Source: Lunularia cruciata
Lineage: Eukaryota; Streptophyta; Marchantiopsida; Lunulariales; Lunulariaceae
Assembly: GCA_948567375.1 (NCBI GenBank)
Contig: OX419762.1
Span: forward strand, 2,361,001 to 2,425,000
DNA length: 64,000 nucleotides
Reading direction: 5' to 3'
The position numbers were made by a program, and so were the translations under genes. Position 1 is the first letter of the stretch, and every line of letters begins with the position of its first letter. Below are positions 1 through 13,439 of the stretch, piece by piece. The notes under the pieces are model-generated. The model saw nothing but the letters and a program-made list of their open reading frames with translations, had not been told where the DNA came from and ran no database searches.

Positions 1-3000
1 GCGATCTTAGAAGCAGTGCTTCTCCGTTCTCTGAATGCAGGTACGGAACTTGGAAATTTTTACAACTTAGAAGATTCGCGACTAGCTGAACCTTGGCACA
101 TCCGTGCCACCTTCATGTGAGGTGGACCATCAGCTTGTCAAGCTTCCATGAGGGGTAGTTGTTCCGTGACAGAATGATGCAAAGTGAATGTCGAACTACG
201 AATTCTGGGGTTATCTTGCATAAGAGAACTGGATGGATGGATGCCCACGGACCTCAGCAGGTAGACTACGCATGGGATACCCGCCTGATGCCGGGGGTAC
301 TGGTCGTGTTCCTCACGCATCTTAGTCAAAGTTGGTAAAACGTTGATTGAATATGCGTGTTCGATGACTCTGCTCACAAGTAGGAGAAAGACCTTCGCGG
401 AAGCTCCGAAACCTTTGTCAGATAAACATAGTGGAAGAATGTTCTTTCTTACTCCTTCGTACATACATACACCATATGAAACGCAGCCAAAATTCCGCAG
501 AAACGGAGTGAGGACCGAGTGGGATATTTCTTTAGAATCTTCGGCGCTTAAGTCAAACAAAATCCTTCATGCATAATTCTAAGTGATAATGGCATTCATG
601 ATTGGAGTGGAATGGTCTGTAGTTTCCTACTTCGAGTTCATCAAGTTCTTACTCCTTGCCAGTATCTACAATGAAGTAGATTCTGTGCTGACCAGGGAAC
701 TGAATCAAAGCTCGTGGCATCGACTAGGCCTCAATTCTTTCCAGCCTTTCCAGTTGGTTGACTAGTAACGAAGGATCACTTCTCCACGCATTCTGTATAA
801 CCTTCGTTGACAAGACTACAGCGCATTAACTTTACCGAACTGAATCAACTTTCTAACTAAGAAATTGTGAACGCTATAAGGATCGGTGTAGGATTTGTTG
901 GGTTTTGGTTACCTTTTTCTTGTTCCTTCGTCAAACTTTCTTCTCCATTGCTAATGATCGACTATTTTTTAATGCCATTAATGTCCGTGCTGGCAAATAG
1001 GCCGAAAACCTTAGCGCACTTCTCCAGCACCTGGGTTCGGCCAGATTTAAACAGAAGTCGTCATTAAGGATGCGCTTTGCCAAAATTGAGCCGTCTTTTT
1101 AGAAGAGTGCTCTCCACACAATGGGCTCGATTGGCCGTGTCCAGGAAAGTAAATAGTTATCGATACGTAGCTGGTGTTTGCAAGACAGCTGTTCCTTGCA
1201 TAACGAATATACATTCACCTCTAAAGTTTCTGAGGGCATTTCTAGTTGCTGTCGGTTGCTTTGGTTGAGCTTCTTTTAAGGCTAACGTGCGGGAGGAGTT
1301 CAAAGCACATCCAAAGCATTTTCCCCAACTTCTGAAGGGATTGGGTCCTGCGAGTGGGAAATTTCCAACTTCATGACGAGCTCAGACAGTACTTTTCAAG
1401 AAAGAATAGTTAGTTATATTGAATAAGTTTTGGCCACACTTTCAGGTTGATTCACAATCACACAATCTCAAATTCAGCCAACCTCCCAGCTGATTGGACA
1501 TGGACACTTTGTGTTTCAAATGGACTTTGTGGACTCAAGACTCCGCTGCCCAAATTCCCTAGGGAGTGGCAGGAGTCTTCATTGAATAGACTCAAGATCT
1601 GAAAACTAATTTTAGACATCCAAACTTCTTTATCACTAAGTTTGGATAAAGCAGATCCATCAGACCTAGTGCACGAGGCATTATTACTTCTTCTCCATCT
1701 CAAGAGGATCGATTCTTCCAGCCTTCCATTGGATATTCTCTAGGATGTGTTGGAACCAAACTCGACCAAGATGCGAGAGAATGCTTTTGTTCGTGGGCGA
1801 TAGTCATGCCATGTCTCTTCATACTTCATAACTTGTCAAACTTCTTCCACTTCATGTTGTCCAGAGTGGTTGAAAAGTATTGCGAATTTTAACTACCATC
1901 GAGAGGATATGGATTTCCACACAACTCTATTGATCAATATGCCCTCTTAAAGGAGGTCACCATCCCCAAGCTGTGTCCGGGGATTTTGCGTGAAGGAGAG
2001 TTCCTCCGCAATACACAAATCGCCTAAACATCAGTCTCGGGATTCAGATCCAGCCCACCAGATTCAGGTATCAAAGTGGTTCCGGGAACGGACTTCCCCA
2101 AGGTGGATCATTAGATCAGAGCTTAGGTCATTTCTTATGGGTTTTTGATTGAAGAAGTCTTTCAAGAAATTCTTTTGAATGATCTCTGGTCTTTCTATAT
2201 CGGGATTCAGCACACCAACGAAATGCAAAAGCAGTTTTTCCGTCGACCATTTCTATGCAAAATCTCGTCAGATCTCCCAGTCCCTGACTTCCCAACGCCC
2301 ACATACATTGCCGGATTGCGGCCGTTTTCAACACTTGACCCAGGCATCTTCACCACATGTGGGAACCTGGGACCTTAAAGCTGTTCGTTGAGTCCGATTG
2401 GCCATATAGGAGCTACAACTACTTGTCTGCGTGAATCAAACGATTAAGGTAACCGGTTCTGTTCGCACATGATGCGCAGCTCGAACCCTCACCCTCTGGC
2501 GATCCGCCACTCTATTGAGAGTGGCAATATGTCTGGAGGTTTCAGTCCCTTTATCGTGGAAATGAGAAGGTTGAAAGTAGGCTGATTTCTGATTGCATGA
2601 TGTGAAGTTGAGGTAGAATAGATTCCACTCACCTTCTCACGATGAGTTTGTTCCCCAGGTATCAACTTTTACTTAGATATGAAGATATAAACTTCACCAG
2701 ATTTCCTACTAAACTGATCCCAGCATTGTCGGAACTCAATCAGAGTGCTTCTACACTTCGCTGCCCTGCCCGGCCATGAAGAGTTCACTTTCTCTGATCC
2801 AAACCATTACTGCTTTTCTGCCCTGGTGACACTTGTGTTTCCCGCAGTTCACCACTCCAGGTTGTCTAGGATTGGAAGAGCTTTGAAAGAACCTCGAATA
2901 GCCAGCAGCATGATTTGAGCGGCCCTAGAAGATGCTAAGTTTCACTCCCCATACTTTTTCAGACCATATTCTGAAAGTTTGAGCCCTTTGACCGCCATGC

Positions 3001-3735
3001 AAATGCGAGAGCATTGAAGACACACTGCTGTCTTCACAGCCGTCTCGCAGTCCGACTCAAATCTGACGAACGCTAAAGTCCGAAACCGTCCTTTCCAACG
3101 GCTTCTGTCCTGCCCTTGAATAAGGCCTTTCGTTCGTCCGGTTTTGGCCACCGAAGGGATTTTCAACCCAAACTCTGATGTGCTGGTTTTCTCCAGTACC
3201 CCAATCAGCACAAGAAAGACATATCTGCCACCTTATCCTTCCTCCTGTTGCACTCAAAACCTGATCTGTTGCTGTAAACGTCCAATACAGTGGTCGATCG
3301 GAGCATCTCTCTACGTACTGCAAACTCCATTCGCTCAAATCCATCTCCCCCTTCTCACTAGTGAGCTGTACGAGAACTTATTGCGGCGGCTCACAACACA
3401 AGGTGAAGACAATTCCCTGAAAAGTGTAGATCATACAGAGCTCCACAAGAGCCCAAGGATTTGGTACCTCCACCGATAGCCCGAGACCTTGACGTCAGCG
3501 CATTGTTGACATCAGCTGCTTATGCTGACGTCAACGCCCACAATGGGAAGGATGTATGCTAAATTGGGACTGACATCACCGGCTGATCGATCTTGTGACA
3601 TGGCACTGAAGCAACATCCATTCAACGGTGCATAAACTGAAAGAAAGTTGGATAAACTTACCACCGCTGGTTTGTCGGGTCGTGTGATATTGCCGTGCAA
3701 GATCAGTCACAATTGTACCGGACCCTTTCCTGATG
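1..3735. other. Region without a recognisable gene
   Basis: This stretch is less AT-rich than its right flank and may be low-copy, but I recognise no protein in any frame. Open frames such as 138-560, 2128-2334 and 2942-3344 (minus) and 3144-3479 (plus) overlap one another on opposite strands. They show no family motif, no convincing exon series and no transposon signature. Exons of an unknown gene cannot be excluded. Confidence 0.4.
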
Positions 3736-4057
3736 GCTTGATGGGGTCTTCCCATCCTTCATTTTCCCTACGTGGTCGTCCCCTTTTTTCTATCGAATCG
3801 ACATCATAATGAATTCATCAGTTCATCGCATCGGGAAGTGAATCTTCAGTATTGGCATTCCCAAATCTCAATCTTATATTGTCCGATTCAAGACAAGTGT
3901 CTGCCTAAAACATCGCAAATCCTGGAGAGAACCCCAATAGTCGCCTGTCTCGGATGGTTCCTTGATCCAAGATTCCCTTACGACATTGTTAAGTGTCTTG
4001 ACAATGGCAACAGGCAGAGATCGAAACGTTAAGGGAGGGATGGGAAGATCCCGTCAA
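3736..4057. mobile_element. Small inverted-repeat unit, MITE-like
   Basis: The left end (3736-3756) reads TTGATGGGGTCTTCCCATCC. The right end (about 4037-4057) is close to its reverse complement, GGATGGGAAGATCCCGTCAA, giving a unit of about 320 bp. The interior has an open frame (3772-4032, plus) of no recognised family. The terminal motif recurs near 23030, 28400 and 28530, so it belongs to a dispersed repeat. Calling it a non-autonomous DNA transposon is inference, because no target-site duplication was identified. Confidence 0.3.
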
Positions 4058-6770
<2,713 letters not shown>

Positions 6771-6801
6771 AATGTATCCCACCTCATTGATAACGGTTAC
6801 A

Positions 6802-7941
6802 TTATTTCTTGTTTACGTTAGAAATGACATGTCTAAGTATTCTGTTCATCTTCTGTTGAATCAATGCTCTGTATGCATAAGTCTGCAGACCATGCAGGCT
6901 GAGCACTTTTGGGACTACCGTCATTTGAACGACATTTTGGAGAACGATGATTGGTTGATACTGTACATGAAAATGTGTAATTTGAAGGAAAATGTGTAAT
7001 TTGAAGGCAAATGGTCTTGTTAAGGAAGAACAGATCATCCATGCCCGTGAAATTACCAAATTACAAAGATAGTGGGAGCTCTTCTCACCGTCCAAGAGCT
7101 TCACCAGTCCTTCAACACCGGAATGGTGTTCCAGAATCTGCTTTCGATTCGACTCATTCACTTTTGTCAAATTGCACAACGCTCTCATCAATGCCTCTTG
7201 TAAAGCAATTTCCCTGATATCCTTCTGGATCAATGACAGCAGCTTCGGGATGGCCCCACGGACTCCTCCGATTTTCTTTGATCCTGCTAATTCGAATGCC
7301 ACATACCCGAGTGTATTTGCCAAACTACAAAGGGCGTCGGAGCTCCTCTCACCGTCCAAGAGCTTCACCTGTCCTTCAACACCGGAATGGTGTTCCAGAA
7401 TCTGCTTTCGATTCGACTCACTCATGCTTGTCAAATTGGACAACGCCAACATCAATGCCTCTTGTAAAACAATGTCTCCGCCATCCTTCTGGATCAATGA
7501 CAGCAGGTTCGGGATGACCCCACGGACTCCTCCTATGTTCTTCTCAATTACATCTTGGAAAGCCAAAGCAAACAAAGTACTTATTTTGTATGCCGAGAGC
7601 ACAAAACAATCCCCATGATCAAGCCAGTAGGAATTCACCAGTGCCTCAATGGCACCAGGTACTGCTTGAATGCTTTGTGCAGCACCGGTGTACATCGGTA
7701 GCCAAGAAAGACAACACAAGTGAACTGCTCTCATATGCGGTGGTTGGTTTATATCTCCGTGCCAAGAATCGATCAACCTCTGGATCGTCCGGGGTATGTG
7801 AGCCTTCAGAGTTGAGAGCAATGTCCTGTACCTTAGGTTCATCAGTACGGTGGCAATGGCTAGCCCAAACTTCAAAGAGGACAGCAAAGTTACAAGACTA
7901 TGGTCGTGGAGTTCACCGTTGCAAACGATGTTGATCATTAC
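6802..7941 (-). CDS. Exon 5: armadillo-repeat C-terminal domain
   Basis: About 380 codons are open. The acceptor is GCGCAG and the exon joins in phase 0. The core consists of armadillo repeats with motifs such as GVIPNLLSLIQKDGG, LQEALMLALSNLT and NRKQILEHHSGVEG. A two-repeat block of 88 residues occurs twice with high nucleotide identity. After GEKSSHYLCNLV the sequence loses the armadillo pattern and becomes rich in F, H and Q, so the last hundred residues may be read through a frameshift or unspliced intron. Armadillo repeats mediate protein binding and would replace LRRs as the sensor or partner-binding part. The exon could instead be a separate armadillo gene, but the phase and the absence of an intervening promoter or start favour fusion. 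Confidence 0.68.
   Translation of the reverse strand, partial: VMINIVCNGELHDHSLVTLLSSLKFGLAIATVLMNLRYRTLLSTLKAHIPRTIQRLIDSWHGDINQPPHMRAVHLCCLSWLPMYTGAAQSIQAVPGAIEALVNSYWLDHGDCFVLSAYKISTLFALAFQDVIEKNIGGVRGVIPNLLSLIQKDGGDIVLQEALMLALSNLTSMSESNRKQILEHHSGVEGQVKLLDGERSSDALCSLANTLGYVAFELAGSKKIGGVRGAIPKLLSLIQKDIREIALQEALMRALCNLTKVNESNRKQILEHHSGVEGLVKLLDGEKSSHYLCNLVISRAWMICSSLTRPFAFKLHIFLQITHFHVQYQPIIVLQNVVQMTVVPKVLSLHGLQTYAYRALIQQKMNRILRHVISNVNKK
7070..7535 (-). repeat. Internal 264-bp tandem duplication in the armadillo exon
   Basis: The CCCCACGGACTCCTCC stretch recurs at 7254 and 7518 (plus strand), a period of exactly 264 bp or 88 codons, equal to two armadillo repeats. Long stretches around the HSGVEG segment are nearly identical between copies. 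This indicates a recent in-frame expansion of the putative recognition domain. Confidence 0.85.
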
Positions 7942-8517
7942 CTGCGCAAGGGGGCAATGCGTTCACTTCTCCTCATTAGAAGCAAAACTAGAGGGGATTG
8001 ATTTATGGTGATTATAGTAACTCAATTCTAGTCAAAGTCAAAAACACAAATCGAGATTTACGAAATTCCCTCGTAAAAGCCTCAATCTTTAAAACCTATG
8101 CACATGCTAGATGTCCACTCTTCACTAAAACAAGATCTCTGATAAAAAGAAATTAACCCTCATGAAGTCAAATATTCACCCGTCAGAGGTTGTTCATTCG
8201 CAAAATTATGTAGCTTTGGTTAATAGCAACGTTGTTCATTGCAAGGAGATCATGAGGAATTTCCCCCAGAGCAAGTAAGAGCTATATAGGCTTAGTATCT
8301 CCCAATGGACGTGGACAAAAAGCTATTTAACTTAAATAACAGTAATCTTGATTAAATTAGCCACATAAGAAATAGCTAACATTTTCATGCACAGAATAGT
8401 TCCGGAGTTTAGGCTAGGTACCTTTAATGTCTATCACTAAGGTTTGAATGTTGGGTTCATGCATTTACTAGGTGAAAAACACACAGCTATATCCTTGAGG
8501 AAGTATCCATCCCGTAC
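7942..8517 (-). other. Intron 4 of the NLR gene
   Basis: A 576-bp interval between a GTACGG donor and a GCGCAG acceptor. No repeat or coding frame is evident, and it is more AT-rich than the flanking exons. Confidence 0.55.
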
Positions 8518-9496
8518 CTGCTTCGCACAACAAATCATTTTGTCCAAGTCCACTTCGCCCTCATTCTCTTCCTTGACGGTTGGTTGCTCTCCTCCTCACT
8601 CTCTGAGCTTTCGTACTGGCAGCCTTTGCCCTCTGAGAGTTGCTCACACAACAGGGTAACAAGAGGTCCTAGCGCAACCCGTAGTTCCTTGAAAAGATTG
8701 AAGTCCGGATCACGTATTCCCAGGTATTTGGCGGCTCTCTGTGCATACTGCTTCCTTAAATAAAGGATGCAAAGTGCAAGGACTTCTTCGCTGGCGCTGC
8801 GGTGTTCATCTGTTGTGTTTGTACAGAGGATGTTCCATCGCGACAGGTATCCAGTAAGGAATCCATCAACTCCCTGACTCTATCTTTCGTTTCATCATGG
8901 TTGTTGATGAACTTCCGTTGTAAATCGTGAAACCCCACAGTTTCAAACTTCAACAAACTGCACTCGAATGGCTTCGACGAACTGATAGCAAGTTTCGGAT
9001 CAAATACTGCAATCGAGTTGTCGTTCACTTGCAGCATCGTTCCATCGTCTCTCAGTTGCTTGAGGTGATCGCCGAATGTCGTTGAATATTCTCCTTCCTG
9101 TACTGTAGTGTACAACCTGCGCACGACTTGAACGGGGATGGTTTTCCCTTCACAGTTTGCGATCAAGATAAGCAAACGTCGAGAATTCTTTGATAGGTCT
9201 TGGTATGTCATCAGCAATGATTCCCCAATGATTTTTTCGTACGGAGAACCAAAAACCGGTGTGAAACGGGAACTTGTGCCTGTGCCTTTCACTTCCCCTG
9301 TTATGGTGGCCGAGTAGCCTTTCGCCACCTCGTCCCACTCCTTGTCGGTAGTGTTCTTGCTCTTGGTTATTCTCGACCCCGCCATTGCCAGAGCCAAGGG
9401 ATTGCACTCTGTTTGTTTTATCAAACGGCCAGCAATATCCTGGAGTTTTTGTAGGACGAAATTAGTTTTTCCTCTTGTGTCATGCAAAATGACGAG
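8518..9496 (-). pseudogene. Exon 4: ARC/winged-helix part of the NLR, frameshifted
   Basis: The exon opens with the end of the ARC domain, including CNPLALAMAGSRI, the counterpart of the GLPLA motif. A winged-helix-like region follows (ESLLMTYQDLSKNSRRLL, then the YTTVQEGEYS region). The frame is good down to MDSLLD (near 8850). Beyond that a different frame continues with credible protein (WNILCTNTTDEHRSASEEV, then LCILYLRKQYAQRAAKYLG) to about 8595. A third frame gives EENEGEVDLDKMICCAKQ up to a GTACGG donor. Each shift is about one base. They are either real lesions or sequencing indels; read literally, translation stops at 8758-8756. Confidence 0.65.
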
Positions 9497-9805
9497 CTGG
9501 ATATTCCTTCACTCAATGCAAGATATTATTGCTTATAACATGGTCGGGCACGCGTTTCTGTTAAGTTCTATTAAGTTAAGTTACAGAGAACTTCATCGAG
9601 ATCATAAAAACTGTGGAGCAGTCAATAACGTTCAGCCTTGAACTAGCCTAGCTGAAAAGAATAGACGATGTATAATAGTGACTTTGTATGACATGGCTTC
9701 AATATCCAACAGTATACAGGAGTTAGAGTGAGAAATTGGACAACCATTTCTTCATTCATCTTTTGCGATTGATCACGAGATTTGCATAGAGATGGTAGGT
9801 CAAAC

Positions 9806-10471
9806 CTTCAAGTTGGACGGTAGCTCTTGGGCTGCAAGTCCTGCATGCGATGCCAGGATACGCTCTGCATTCTTCAAACTGACTGGTGGAATTTCTATGG
9901 AAATTGAAGACTTCCATATGGTGCTACTTCTTGAGGTGATTAGAAATTTCACTTTACCGTGTAAATCATACGCAAGGTCATCAACGAACTCTTTGATGAA
10001 ACGCTGTTCCCAGACGTCATCCAAGATTATCAAAGTCTCTTGCATTTTGAGTACAGATCGTATTTCTTGTTTGATCAGAACTCTTTGATCTGACCTGTAG
10101 TTTTGCCTGGAACTTGCTTGTGAACTAAGGGTTTGGAGAAGTTCCAACAGCTTGGATGCCACCTCCGCCCCGCGCCCACATTCTAGGAAAACAACGATGG
10201 ATTTTCTGGGCTCAGAAACCGTATCATCCCGGCTAGATCCAGTAGCAACTTTATTCATGTCTTCCAGTCCATGAGGACCACGTGAGTAGTGATGTCTTAT
10301 GTATCTGGATAGAGTGGATTTTCCACTTCCAGGATTGCCATACAACAAAACTACACCTTCCTCTTCCAACGCTTTCCAAATGCTTGCCTCTATGTCTGGA
10401 AGTGGGACATACGTGCTGAGGCTTGTGTTAGAACGAGGCCTCTTTCGGGGTTCTTCCACTATTTCAGTAAC
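9806..10471 (-). CDS. Exon 3: NB-ARC ATPase core
   Basis: This exon encodes the nucleotide-binding half of the NLR switch. The P-loop is GNPGSGKST, kinase-2 is TLIILDDVWE, and the RNBS-B-like motif is VKFLITSRS. It is followed by IPPVSLKNAERIL, the usual lead into the ARC1 helices. The P-loop lysine and the paired Asp of kinase-2 are intact, so ATP binding would be expected. The exon starts after TTTCAG and ends before GTTTGA, and joins in phase 0 to DNSV...VKQ upstream and LVILHDTRG downstream. N-terminal to the P-loop is a short basic stretch (PRKRPRS) that might be a nuclear-localisation signal; that is inference. Confidence 0.82.
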
Positions 10472-10645
10472 CTGAAACATTGCACATAGACGTAGGTTGA
10501 GTAAGTAGTTGTGATACGTGATGAAAGTAATATGTGAGAGGGCAACTTAGAGATATTCTAGTATATCAAGCCAACTTGAGGAGAAACATAATCTGACAGA
10601 CAAGATATAGGTTAAAACATGTGCAGCAACGAGCTTTAACCGGAC

Positions 10646-11888
10646 CTGCTTCACAAAGGCAACCAAACGTAAGTAACTGTTGGATGTGCGGGTTTCAGGT
10701 TGGCACAATGTGAAGTGATCCGCATCCACCACTGTGAATCCACCACTGTGAGTACCAAATCTTGCGGATTCTTCCGGCACAACCATACCATAGAAACCAT
10801 CCTGTACATACACATCGACGAATGTCAAGGCTATGACTTTTAACATGTCGCTGTCAATGGAAGTACTGACCTGCTCTTGATCATTCAATAATATTTGAAT
10901 GCGTGGAGTTCAGCCAAAGTTAAGAAGAAATCGGAGAAAGTTTATCAAGATCTGTTGTTGATACACTTCGTTCCAACTACAGATGGAGCTCTCGGTTGAC
11001 ACAACCAGCTTGCAAATAATGTAAGTTAGATTTGAGTTTTTGGCATGAAAAATGGGGTTATGAGCCATCCGAGGATTCTGATCAGTGCAAGAGGATACTT
11101 ACGGAGTTATCAAGGCTCATTACCTGGGAACCTCCTGAAGAATCTGAAGCGAACCTGAAGAACCAGCTCCCTGAAGAACCTCCTGTCAGAATGAACTCTA
11201 ACCACGACAGGATGAACTCTAACCACGACGGTGTTTGTTTTCCCCATGCCAAGCGTGTTGCCTTGGCCTCTCCAACTCCACCAACAACCCATTCGTAGTG
11301 CAGTCGCAAGTTGTCGAGGTTGTCGTGTAGTCTTCTTACAGCGCGTGGGCCCAGTAATTTTACGAACTCCATTAAAGGACTAGGATTTTGCATGGTTATT
11401 CCATCAAGTTCTGCCATTCCTATATGTGGAGTTCCAAAGAAGAATAAACCTTCGACGCTCCTTAACAAACACTCCATCTTCACTTTTTCTTCTGGCCGAC
11501 TAAACCAACTGCTGCTCTGATTGCAATGCAAACACAACTGCTTGATCAAAAGTCCACCGACCCCGTGGCCAACAAATATCGCTGGGCAAGCAGTTGACTT
11601 TCCCACCCCTGCGTGATCTAGAAGATCATGGGCCAGATTTTCCGCTGCATTATGAAGATTAAATCTTTTAGAAGAATCATATCTTATAGTTAAAATTCTA
11701 GCCCATGGAAATTGCTCACGAAGCCAGGTCTTCGGCCAAATTTCCTGTGATGTCAAATCTCCCGTCTTCCAAGTAGATAGGTGGATCTCAGGTTCTAGAC
11801 TCTCAAATTGAAGCCCATGAACAAATAAAATTTCCAATTTTATATTCTCCTTATCAGGACTGTATAGTTCGTATACCATGTCGGTCAC
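10646..11888 (-). CDS. Exons 1-2: alpha/beta-hydrolase-like domain
   Basis: The exons at 11888-11103 and 10801-10646 encode an alpha/beta-hydrolase (lipase/SERAC1-like) fold. Visible features are EILFVHGLQ (oxyanion strand), the W-rich stretch WPKTWLREQFPWARIL, GHGVGG at the nucleophile elbow, FFGTPHIGM, and DADHFTLCQP carrying the expected catalytic His region in exon 2. The elbow is normally GHSxGG. Here the Ser codon is Gly (GGG), so hydrolysis is unlikely and the domain may act as a scaffold. Exon 1 contains a local 21-bp-scale duplication that repeats SWLEFIL. Alternative donors occur after 11103 (GTAAGT) and after 11124 (GTAATG), both phase 0. The intron between the exons is about 300 bp. 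Confidence 0.75.
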
Positions 11889-13005
11889 CTGAACATCGTA
11901 CAAAACGGTTAGATGATCCCAAAATCCGATCAAATTAATATATGCGATTCATTAATCTATTTGAATAGAAGCAACGTCGACGGTAACACATTCAATCTGA
12001 CGACCTGGAGCTAAACCATAACCAGATGGGCTTATCGAATGAAAGATCATTCCACTACAGTTAACTGATGAAATCGTGACATGGACACTGTAAAGGGTGT
12101 AGAATCAAATCGTCACTTGATTGCAGCAGCTTATCCTGATTAATTGCGACCAAGACCCCTAATTTCTGTAACAGACAAATGCAGAAGAGCGAATTACCCG
12201 CTTAGTAGCTCCTGTGGTCGTCATGTTTCCGGATATCAGGGTCAGTTCTGTGGTCAATCACGCAGTAAGCTCACACTGAAAACCTTGGAGAAACTTGGTT
12301 TTCTCACGTTTTCCAACTGATACAACCGGATGACGTCCACAAATGTCCGCCCTATCACTAATCGGACGGAGTGACTATCCAAAAGCTAGCTTGAGGACTC
12401 CTGAAGGTCCTCTACATAAGTCAAATTTTCGAAATCCGAACTATATAAACCCGAAATGATAGTTCAAGATACCCAGGCAGAGCAACTGGTGGGACGAGAA
12501 CACCATTAAGAACTCTTACGTGGTCCGATTGCCTCGGACGAGCAGTTGCATACACTACGCTACTTGTGATCGAGACGAATCTGCTCCTCCTCGCTTCCCA
12601 CATGAGGCCAGATTTTCTTCCGCTCTCACTATTGCGATAACACCCCGCGAGTCTACAGCTACACCCGCAACAACGTGTGAATTTGTTTTTGTCGTCTATC
12701 GAACTGATCGAGGCACTGTAGTGCCACACCATCTTGTCAGGTTTTCCGGATGAGCCTCGTGAAGGGTTTTTCTTTGCCTTTTGGATTTTCATTTTATATG
12801 TGCAGTGAAATACAATACCGGTGCTTTCATAGTGAATTAATCGAGTCATGTCAATAAGCCTTGTTATACTAGAATAAAAGCAATACTGACATTACTTATG
12901 TTGAGTTAAAGGTACAACATGGCTTCATTCTGTTGAAATGAATCGTTGTTTGATATTATAAGCATATACTTTACTCATGTTCAGTTATTATTACAGTTGA
13001 ATGCT
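11889..13005. other. Upstream region of the NLR gene
   Basis: This presumably holds the promoter and 5' untranslated exon of the minus-strand NLR. A run open on both strands at 12421-12849 (minus) and 12520-12753 (plus) is richer in CpG than its surroundings, but encodes nothing I recognise. It could be an upstream exon or an unrelated relic. Confidence 0.35.
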
Positions 13006-13312
13006 TATCACTCATTTTCTTTTGGTGGGTAGTCAGTCAGGCGAGTGGGAAACTCTTCAAAGCCTAGAATTGAAAATCGATTTTGCACAATAGTGTGAAC
13101 AGAATGACAACGACCAAAAATGCTACTCATTTATGTCGAACATTTTGATGGGTAGATAATAATAATTTTTATCATATATAAGTTTTATTTTCAGAATATG
13201 AAAATAATCATACTCGTAGACACTTATGTAGTAACGGTAATATAACGAAGATTTTTCTATTAAAATAAATCTTTCCGCACCTCATATGTCATATTCCATT
13301 TTGAGAAGATCT
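13006..13312 (+). repeat. Left inverted-repeat arm, part 1
   Basis: This segment is the reverse complement (diverged) of 63740-64000. Examples are TTTTCTTTTGGTGGGTAGTC against the window's right end, and the shared CTTTCCGCACCT. The homology continues on the other side of the Penelope-like insertion at 20116, so 13006-13327 and 20116-20950 were once contiguous. Confidence 0.8.
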
Positions 13313-13327
13313 CTATTCTTTATGTAT
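13313..13327 (+). repeat. Target-site duplication, left copy
   Basis: CTATTCTTTATGTAT here matches CTATTCTTTATATAT at 20101-20115 in 14 of 15 positions. The homologous arm at the right end of the window has a single copy of the site with no insert, which defines this as a target duplication. Confidence 0.82.
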
Positions 13328-13439
13328 TGGTAAATGAGAGCAGAAGCCGTTCGGGGAACTGGTTATCCAGAACTCATGAAGTGCACAAGTGCACATATTC
13401 GATAAACAACATGTACTTGAACTACAATGCTAGTGTAGT

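Larger units (their letters stand above)
6802..11888 (-). pseudogene. HNL-type NLR gene: hydrolase-like, NB-ARC and armadillo domains
   Basis: This is a five-exon gene model for an intracellular immune receptor of the hydrolase-NB-ARC class, predicted to act as an ATP-dependent switch. From 5' to 3' the exons are 11888-11103, 10801-10646, 10471-9806, 9496-8518 and 7941-6802. Each junction has GT/AG borders and every intron is phase 0. Domain order is alpha/beta-hydrolase fold, NB-ARC, winged-helix region, then armadillo repeats in place of the usual LRRs. Two apparent frameshifts lie in exon 4 (near 8850 and 8595), so as written the protein would stop at 8756-8758, before the armadillo part. 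I therefore call it a probable pseudogene, although indel errors in the sequence would give the same picture. The first ATG (11879-11877) lies just inside a splice acceptor, so a 5' exon may be missing. The fused gene is inferred from frame agreement, with no transcript evidence. Confidence 0.72.

Noticed and set aside
2470..2520. tRNA or SINE box B on the minus strand (GGGTTCGAGC)
   Set aside because: No box A or cloverleaf could be built around it.
7011..7934. Plus-strand open frames overlapping the armadillo exon
   Set aside because: They are antisense shadows of the repeated armadillo codons and have no family motif.
12067..12090. Hammerhead ribozyme core (CTGATGA) near the Penelope-like element
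   Set aside because: No GAAA at a suitable distance and no pairing stems; it also lies outside the element.
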